Under the pieces are notes generated by a model that saw only the letters and a program-made list of their open reading frames with translations, was not told the origin of the DNA and ran no database searches. From NCBI GenBank assembly GCA_011682565.1, contig JAACEJ010000111.1, positions 1 to 8,671 on the forward strand: a stretch of 8,671 nt of DNA, read 5' to 3'. The position numbers were made by a program, and so were the translations under genes. Shown here piece after piece: positions 1-4,984 of this stretch (its first letter is position 1; every line of letters begins with the position of its first letter). Source of the DNA: Actinomycetota bacterium. GTDB taxonomy: Bacteria; Zhuqueibacterota; Zhuqueibacteria; Residuimicrobiales; Krinioviventaceae.

Positions 1-794
1 CAGCCCCAGGAAATGGAACTGATACCGATGCCATTATTCGTCGTCGCCGCCGCCATGCCGGCAACAAACGTTCCGTGGCCGTCAAAATCCATGGGATTAT
101 TATCCTGCCTGATGCCGTCCTCACCGGCAGGTACATCCGTAATTCCGGAAACAAAGTCCCAACCCCGGATGTCGTCTATAAAACCGTTGCCGTCACTGTC
201 TGTTCCGTCCTCCACCTCATCTTTGTTGCGCCAAATACTCGCCGCCAGATCAGGATGATCCCAATCCACGCCGGTATCAATAATGGCGATAACGACCGAC
301 GAGTCGCCTTTGGCAACATCCCATGCTTCGGGAGCATGAATTTGCGGCAATTGAAAAAGTTGCGAATAGAGCGAATCATTTGGAACAGCTTCGACGGGAA
401 AAAGATAATTGGGTTCGGCATATTCGATCGTTACACTTTTTTGCAATGCCCGGCACAGTATTTCAATATCGGCATCGGAAGCAACAACGACCTTGAATAA
501 TTTTTCCAATTCTGTTGGCGCACCGATTTTAGAAAGCCGTTTTTTTTGAATATGCGGAAAGAGCGGCTGAATGCTTTTCACTGCGAATGGTACCAAAAAA
601 TTACGTTCAATAGTTAACCGGGCATTATCGGGAACGGATTTAAATTTGACCAGGATTTCACCGGGAAGGTATGACCAGCGATGAGCCGGATGCAGAACAG
701 CCTTTTTATCGGCAGCGTGAAGATTAGAGGCCAGGAAGGAAAAAAGTAAAATTAAAGTAGTAATAAGACACGATGCAGAGCGTCGTCGAAGCAT
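1..794 (-). CDS. Secreted subtilisin-family (S8) serine peptidase, N-terminal 264 codons; 3' end lies beyond base 1
   Basis: This is an exported serine endopeptidase, seen here as signal peptide, propeptide and the first half of the catalytic domain. I translated it by hand from the ATG at 794-792. Residues 1-27 are a signal peptide: Arg-rich MLRRR, a hydrophobic core at about 10-22, and a cut expected after LHA. Residues about 40-130 resemble the N-terminal domain of fervidolysin-like subtilases (PGEILVKFK at 44-52, VTIEYAEPNY at 121-130). The catalytic domain follows, with the Asp motif AIIDTGVDWDHPDL (Asp173) and the His motif DFDGHGTFVAG (His240). The usual HGTHVAG has Phe in place of the second His. 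An Asp-rich loop, DSDGNGFIDD (199-208), looks like the calcium loop of this subfamily. The catalytic Ser and any C-terminal sorting domain are outside the window. The frame is open upstream of 794, but no other start gives a signal peptide. The ribosome site is weak. Family is certain; substrate is unknown. Confidence 0.93.
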   Translation of the reverse strand, partial: MLRRRSASCLITTLILLFSFLASNLHAADKKAVLHPAHRWSYLPGEILVKFKSVPDNARLTIERNFLVPFAVKSIQPLFPHIQKKRLSKIGAPTELEKLFKVVVASDADIEILCRALQKSVTIEYAEPNYLFPVEAVPNDSLYSQLFQLPQIHAPEAWDVAKGDSSVVIAIIDTGVDWDHPDLAASIWRNKDEVEDGTDSDGNGFIDDIRGWDFVSGITDVPAGEDGIRQDNNPMDFDGHGTFVAGMAAATTNNGIGISSISWG

Positions 795-839
795 TCCCAC
801 GCAAGAGCATGGGAACGAGTGATCGAAGCATTCCCACGT
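787..839. repeat. Two copies of a hairpin-type dispersed repeat core (CGAAGCATTCCCACG)
   Basis: The 15-mer CGAAGCATTCCCACG occurs at 787-801 and again at 825-839. Between the copies lies AAGAGCATGGGAACGAG, so CATTCCCA (793-800) and TGGGAACG (about 809-816) form an imperfect inverted repeat. Elements reading GCATTCCCACGC...GGGAACGAG are, as I recall, a very common dispersed intergenic repeat in many bacteria. That is recollection and was not searched. The left copy overlaps the start codon of the S8 peptidase (792-794) and supplies its first codons. Confidence 0.7.
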
Positions 840-1083
840 TGGAGTGAACCTGTGAAAACATTTGCCTGCCAGAGTTTTTTCAATATTTTTCTTTTTAATT
901 ATTTTGTCCTGAATTATTTTGTCTTTAATATTTTAGTTGTTTCGCCGTATACAAAAATTAGTTAAAAGTTAATATTTTTTTTGAGAGAGACAATGAGAAT
1001 TTTAATTAGAGTTTGACTCACTTGTTAGTGAGAATACATGCAGAGCGGTTATAAAACATACGTGCGTTTTGTTCCAATGACAA
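795..1083. other. AT-rich intergenic spacer upstream of the S8 peptidase gene
   Basis: This spacer lies between the terminator of the 1082-residue gene and the S8 start and should hold the S8 promoter. I see no convincing sigma70 pair. The best minus-strand guess is TTGTAT with TATTAA 18 nt further on (about 953-924), which is weak. It also holds a 12-bp direct repeat (897-923), a small hairpin CTCACT-TGTT-AGTGAG (1017-1032) and the dispersed repeat at 787-839. No open frame here looks like a real gene. Confidence 0.5.
897..923. repeat. Direct repeat AATTATTTTGTC x2, 15-bp period
   Basis: AATTATTTTGTC is present at 897-908 and 912-923, separated by CTG. Read on the minus strand this is GACAAAATAATT twice, about 103-129 nt upstream of the S8 start codon. 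The 15-bp period and the position would suit a tandem regulator-binding site, but low-complexity AT sequence gives such matches easily. Confidence 0.4.
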
Positions 1084-1118
1084 TAAAAAAAGGCGGACAG
1101 GGGAAAACCCGTCCGCCT
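1084..1118 (-). terminator. Intrinsic terminator of the 1082-residue T9SS protein gene
   Basis: The arms AGGCGGAC (1091-1098) and GTCCGCCT (1111-1118) are perfectly complementary. The stem continues through GGG/CCC past a bulged A and is closed by a GAAAA-type loop. On the minus strand the hairpin is followed by TTTTTT (1090-1085), the standard rho-independent layout. It starts 25 nt after the stop codon (1143-1145) and separates this gene from the S8 peptidase gene. Confidence 0.93.
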
Positions 1119-1142
1119 TGTAAATGGGAAAAAATAACAAGA

Positions 1143-4100
1143 TTATTTGAGCAAGGTCATCTTGATCATCTTGTTAAAGTTGCTCGTACGCATTTCCAGG
1201 AAATAAATTCCTGCAGAAGCATTCGTAGCATCCCACGATACTTTATGGTAACCCGCGCTTTGGTAACCATTGTAGAGCGTTGTAATAGCCTGACCGGCAG
1301 CGTTGTAGATCGTTAACGTGATCTTGCCCGCTTGCGGCACGGCATATTCTACTGTGGTTGTCGGGTTAAATGGATTCGGATAGTTCTGATCCAGTGCAAA
1401 GTCGGTTGGAATACCTGACTTTTGGCCTTCAACACTGGTGATCACCGAACCTTCATTTGACTTGTCGGATTCATTTCCGGCAAAATCTGTAGCCGTTACA
1501 GTGTAGTAATACTCTGTGCCCATTGTACCTGTCGCGTCGACATAGCTGAGGTCTGTTGTTGTCGAAAGGACTTCTCCGGCAGCACCGGACTCGGTGGAGC
1601 GATAAATGGTGTAATACTTGACATCATTCACAGGAGTATATGCTTCGTCCCAGCCTAAAGTATTCGTCGTACCGCCATCCTGGCTGGTTACAGCCAATGC
1701 ACCTGGAGCGGCCGGTGCGAGGTTATCTTCCGACGTACCATTTGCCGGCACAGACATGGACCAAACGGTTGGATTATTGGTTCGTGCGACAACCATAAAA
1801 GGTGTCTCGGTGCCATCCCACAATGTGGGCAGAACAGCGCCGTAAACCTTTTTGTCTGCTGCCGGGAAGGACTTTACAAAATCCCAGACAACGTCATTAA
1901 CCATGTACTTGTCGCCAACATGGGCACTGGTAACCGTGTTGAACATTTCCTGAAAACTTGCAAATGAAGTGACACCGGCACCGGGCATATCTGTTCCGCG
2001 CCATACCTGGTATTGCGTAACCGGCAAACCGATAACGTCACCAACGGGTGCATTTGCCCAATTGTAAACCATGTCATTCATCGAACCTTTCAAAACCATG
2101 TAAACTTGTTTACCCTGATCATTCGGCACATCCCTAACTTCCATAACCATAGGTTGGGCAATGCCGGCGTATACCATGATCTCATCGACACTGGATGCGA
2201 CAAAGTAAGAATTTTCACAGGAAGTACCAAAACGGATCTGAATTGTATTGCTTCCGGCACGCTTGGCAGCCAATAAAGCAGGAGTAATATCCAGATCGAG
2301 TTTGCTATAGTAAGGGATAGGATTATCCATGCCGAAAAAATAATTAGGCAAACGCGGCCCATTACCAGGCAAACTATCATCATCTACCCAGGTAAATGCA
2401 TTGACCCAATTCTGACCATCAACACTCCAATCAATCGTAAATTGGGAAGTTGCGACGCCAAAGTCAGCGTAAGTACCATATCCTGATCTAAAGTACTCAA
2501 AATACTGCAATCCAAGCGTGTTGTGTTTGCCAACCATACTCACATCTATTGCAGGTGAAATAATGTATTCATCCAACACTTCAGAGCTATCTAATGGTGC
2601 AACCACGTCCGGCCCCGGATCTACATTACCCCAAAATGCAGAAAGTGTTGCGGCACCATCACCATAGAGGAAACCGATGTATTCCCACTTGTTTACATTC
2701 AAACCGGTTGAATCGTTCCCGCCGCCGTTAACCACAGTCCAGCCAAAATCTTCAAGACTGGTTTGACCGGCAGTTGGTTCGAAATCACAGCGATAGAGCG
2801 GGGTCGCCCATGGACCACCAGGTACAAAAACATCAAATGATGCTTCATTGTTAGTGGGATCACCGTCGGGGAAAATTAGTTTCACTGCCAGCGTATAGTA
2901 ACCGGGTTTCATAGGAATCCAAGCACGGGCAGGCAATGTGGGTGACCACATCGTAGAGTCCATGGCAAAGTCAGTGATTGGAGTTGGTGTATTCGTCAAA
3001 ACATGGACAACCGTGCTATCCTGATCAAGAATAGTTCCGGTCCAAATTACGTTTCCTGACTGAGGATTGATGCCGACATTTGTAATTCCAACTTCCGGTG
3101 CAAACGGTTTACCAAGAGCAGCCGTCATTAAGCCTTTGATTCCGCTCACTGCAAGATCATTAGGAAGCAGACCGACGCCAAAAAGGTTTACGTCATCAAT
3201 AAAAAGACCGCGACCCTGGGGTTCATCGTCATCGGAATTCCACCAAAAGACAAGGCGTACGTCGCTTCCGGGGCCAAAGTTGGTTTTGAAGCCAACAACT
3301 TCCAGCGGTGGATCCAAAGTCAACCAATTCGGGGTTGGGTTGGCTGCATTAGACCACAGCACCTGCTCGGGATCATAACCATTGGAAACATCCGGGCCAA
3401 AGAAACCGGAAGCAACCATTTCCGTGGTTCCATCTTCGCCACCGTCATCGTAGAAAAGATCACCAGTGTCATCGGTGACTTTAATCTCATCAACGGCCCA
3501 GAAACCTTCAGCAGTACCATAATCACCTTTACTGCTGAAACGAATTTTAACCACCTGACCGACATAAGCGGAAATATCAAAAGATTCATTCAGCCAGCCA
3601 TCGCTTGTACCTGTTTCGCCAAAGAAACCAAGATTTGTATAGCTGAGGAAATCATCTGTGGAAATATCAACTGCATAATAGTCGAAAGCGGTTTCGTTTT
3701 GATAGTCCTGCGAAAAGGTCAGGTTAACCGTACCGGTAGCACCCGTCAAATCAATTTCGGGTGAAACCAGCCACTGACGCCAATGCATATCGGTCGAGCC
3801 CTGGGTCGGATTAAGATAATGTGCGCTGTTGCCGGCGGCAACATCTTCGCCGGAGAGCGTCCATAAAACTTCTTCGGGACCAACCAAATACTTTAAATTT
3901 TCGCCCTGATCGGCATCGGAATTACCGTCAGGTGTATCGATATCAAAATTAAAACCAAGTTTTAAACCTTTCAGTTCACTCATTACACCTGCAGTCTCGA
4001 CTTCCGTCGGCAGACTTATAACAGGTGAGACTAAAAAGTCCAGTTCTTCGTTTCCTTCGACGGCATGCCAGCTATGAGTCGGGCTGCTCGAATTTTGATC

Positions 4101-4391
4101 TGTGAGCGACCAGGCAGATACGGGTTGGTAAGCACGGCCGTCACCCAGAGCAGTTTTGGCCCAGCTTGCATCAGGAACCCAATGCGGATCCATTGATTCA
4201 AAATCATCCGACCAGACAATAGGTTCGTCTGCTGCGGTTTTCATAATGCCCGATTTGCCGGGTTTTGTGATTTTGCTTGCACGGTTATCGGTTGGAACTG
4301 CATTTCCGTTTTTGACCATGTCATGTGCAAAAGCGGAAAAAGCAAAAATAAGAACGGCGAGTGTCAAGACTAACAAGGAAAGCTTTTTCAT
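1143..4391 (-). CDS. Secreted multidomain jelly-roll / CARDB / fibronectin III protein with T9SS type A sorting domain
   Basis: This 1082-residue protein is exported by Sec and then by the type IX system, to the cell surface or medium. Residues 1-22 are a signal peptide (MKKLSLLVLTLAVLIFAFSA, cut after AFA). Jelly-roll modules of the MAM/choice-of-anchor J kind are suggested by repeated strands: FLVSPVISL (119-127), WLVSPEIDL (207-215) and YIISPAIDV (609-617), with closing strands WAVDEIKV (298-305), FIDDVNLF (397-404) and SVDEIMVY (734-741). A CARDB-like module covers about 408-523 (starts NDLAVSGIKG, ends GDPTNNEASFDVFV). Fibronectin III covers about 891-988 (YYTIYRSTE, YYYTVTATDFAGNES). 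The T9SS domain is 996-1082: DQNYPNPFNPTTTVEY, IYNAAGQ, GIYFLEM and the ending MIKMTLLK. No catalytic motif is visible, so a binding or adhesin role is most likely. The partner or ligand is unknown. The start is fixed by GGAGG 5 nt upstream and by the signal peptide. Confidence 0.95.
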   Translation of the reverse strand: MKKLSLLVLTLAVLIFAFSAFAHDMVKNGNAVPTDNRASKITKPGKSGIMKTAADEPIVWSDDFESMDPHWVPDASWAKTALGDGRAYQPVSAWSLTDQNSSSPTHSWHAVEGNEELDFLVSPVISLPTEVETAGVMSELKGLKLGFNFDIDTPDGNSDADQGENLKYLVGPEEVLWTLSGEDVAAGNSAHYLNPTQGSTDMHWRQWLVSPEIDLTGATGTVNLTFSQDYQNETAFDYYAVDISTDDFLSYTNLGFFGETGTSDGWLNESFDISAYVGQVVKIRFSSKGDYGTAEGFWAVDEIKVTDDTGDLFYDDGGEDGTTEMVASGFFGPDVSNGYDPEQVLWSNAANPTPNWLTLDPPLEVVGFKTNFGPGSDVRLVFWWNSDDDEPQGRGLFIDDVNLFGVGLLPNDLAVSGIKGLMTAALGKPFAPEVGITNVGINPQSGNVIWTGTILDQDSTVVHVLTNTPTPITDFAMDSTMWSPTLPARAWIPMKPGYYTLAVKLIFPDGDPTNNEASFDVFVPGGPWATPLYRCDFEPTAGQTSLEDFGWTVVNGGGNDSTGLNVNKWEYIGFLYGDGAATLSAFWGNVDPGPDVVAPLDSSEVLDEYIISPAIDVSMVGKHNTLGLQYFEYFRSGYGTYADFGVATSQFTIDWSVDGQNWVNAFTWVDDDSLPGNGPRLPNYFFGMDNPIPYYSKLDLDITPALLAAKRAGSNTIQIRFGTSCENSYFVASSVDEIMVYAGIAQPMVMEVRDVPNDQGKQVYMVLKGSMNDMVYNWANAPVGDVIGLPVTQYQVWRGTDMPGAGVTSFASFQEMFNTVTSAHVGDKYMVNDVVWDFVKSFPAADKKVYGAVLPTLWDGTETPFMVVARTNNPTVWSMSVPANGTSEDNLAPAAPGALAVTSQDGGTTNTLGWDEAYTPVNDVKYYTIYRSTESGAAGEVLSTTTDLSYVDATGTMGTEYYYTVTATDFAGNESDKSNEGSVITSVEGQKSGIPTDFALDQNYPNPFNPTTTVEYAVPQAGKITLTIYNAAGQAITTLYNGYQSAGYHKVSWDATNASAGIYFLEMRTSNFNKMIKMTLLK

Positions 4392-4396
4392 CTTTT

Positions 4397-4401
4397 CCTC
4401 C
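4397..4401 (-). promoter_or_regulatory. Shine-Dalgarno site GGAGG of the 1082-residue gene
   Basis: GGAGG lies 5 nt (AAAAG) before the ATG at 4391-4389. It fixes the start and shows that this organism uses canonical Shine-Dalgarno initiation, which is weak or absent in most Bacteroidota. Confidence 0.9.
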
Positions 4402-4804
4402 GTTTAAATGGTTAGTTCTACTGTTTTTTAAAAAAAGCAAACAACAAATCGCTTACAAGCCAGAACATCACCTCCTTCAAACAGTTCTAAACAAATGTGA
4501 GTGAAAGATAAAAGCACTTAAAAACCATGCAGGTTTTATTTGGATTCTGCATTTTTAGCAAGCTTTTTCTTTTAAGGTTGGTTCTTTTAAAAAATAATAA
4601 CGGTTTTTATTTTTTTGTATTCCCAAAATCTGCCCGCCAACCCGGAATAAGAACAAAAGGACATTTAACGCACTGCGCACCGCATTCCTCGCCAAAAATA
4701 TATTTATCCGAGCTATGTGCATAATCATAAAAACTATAAGAATCTCTGCGCCTCTGTGTTTCGTTTTATTTCCAACTTGCTGACGGTAACCAAGTGTCAA
4801 CACG
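4402..4804 (-). other. Long untranslated leader (about 400 nt) upstream of the 1082-residue gene
   Basis: The region lies between the predicted transcription start (about 4804) and the Shine-Dalgarno site of the 1082-residue gene. No second clear promoter was found in it, so it should be carried as an unusually long 5' leader, unless the promoter serves a separate small RNA. In minus-strand order it holds a copy of a dispersed-looking motif (4741-4762), an open frame with a CxxxCxxC motif but no start codon (4765-4607), a direct repeat TTCTTTTAA with 15-bp period (4567-4575 and 4582-4590), a small hairpin AAAACC/GGTTTT (4521-4537), and a perfect 11-nt match to the anti-Shine-Dalgarno complement (4477-4467). 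I recognise no known riboswitch. Confidence 0.5.
4467..4477 (-). promoter_or_regulatory. Full-length Shine-Dalgarno match (AAGGAGGTGAT) inside the leader, overlapping a 16-codon ORF
   Basis: The minus strand reads AAGGAGGTGAT, the complete complement of the 16S rRNA 3' end (ATCACCTCCTT). An ATG (4468-4466) overlaps it and opens a 16-codon frame, MFWLVSDLLFAFFKKQ, with its TAG at 4420-4418. This is 26 nt before the ATG of the 1082-residue gene. The gap from GGAGG to that ATG is only 2 nt, too short for good initiation, so translation of the short frame is doubtful. A standby ribosome site or chance are alternatives. Confidence 0.4.
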
Positions 4805-4810
4805 AAATAA

Positions 4811-4839
4811 ATTATAAGAAATTTCTTTCAGATAGTCAA
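4811..4839 (-). promoter_or_regulatory. Near-perfect sigma70-type promoter (TTGACT-17-TATAAT)
   Basis: On the minus strand the -35 box TTGACT (4839-4834) is followed after exactly 17 nt by TATAAT (4816-4811), giving a predicted start near 4804. Only one base differs from the housekeeping consensus. It begins 4 nt beyond the T-tract of the preceding terminator (4843-4884), so a fresh transcript starts just after the 894-residue gene ends. The next gene downstream is the 1082-residue T9SS protein, about 413 nt away. Confidence 0.8.
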
Positions 4840-4842
4840 CAA

Positions 4843-4884
4843 TAAAAAAGTGCTGTCCATTTTGCGCAATGAACAGCACTTTTG
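4843..4884 (-). terminator. Intrinsic terminator of the 894-residue T9SS protein gene
   Basis: AAAAGTGCTGT (4846-4856) pairs perfectly with ACAGCACTTTT (4873-4883). The stem resumes after one mismatch with CATT/AATG around the loop TTGCGC. On the minus strand a TTTTTT run follows (4849-4844). The A-rich other side means it may work in both directions. It lies about 100 nt after the stop codon of the gene it closes. Confidence 0.92.
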
Positions 4885-4984
4885 ATTATTTCAGAATATG
4901 CCACAAGAAAGGGACAACGCATCCTTTGTCCGGACGCAATAAAAAAGATTTTTAACCCGTATATTCTTCATGGTAATATCCCTA

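Noticed and set aside
75..500. 141-codon plus-strand frame at the left end
   Set aside because: It is antisense to the S8 peptidase, whose minus-strand frame has both catalytic motifs. The plus frame is a shadow.
770..794. Lipoprotein reading of the S8 signal peptide (Cys9 in SASC)
   Set aside because: The Cys comes before the hydrophobic core and lacks a proper lipobox. A normal signal-peptidase I site, LHA, follows the core.
4795..4800. Second -35 box TTGACA just after the predicted transcription start
   Set aside because: No -10-like hexamer lies 16-18 nt downstream; the nearest AT-rich box is about 26 nt away.
4555..4803. 82-codon minus-strand frame between the two T9SS genes
   Set aside because: It starts in the leader without a ribosome site, has no recognisable domain and overlaps the dispersed-looking motif. 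Its composition looks like translated non-coding sequence.
4885..4984. 26-codon minus-strand frame MKNIRVKNLFYCVRTKDALS and on, after the stop of the 894-residue gene
   Set aside because: It lies in the 3' untranslated region before the terminator, has only a weak AGGG upstream, and matches no family I know. An inverted repeat GTAATA/TATTAC (4973-4988) and the palindrome GTCCGGAC (4928-4935) are also there, but are too short to interpret.
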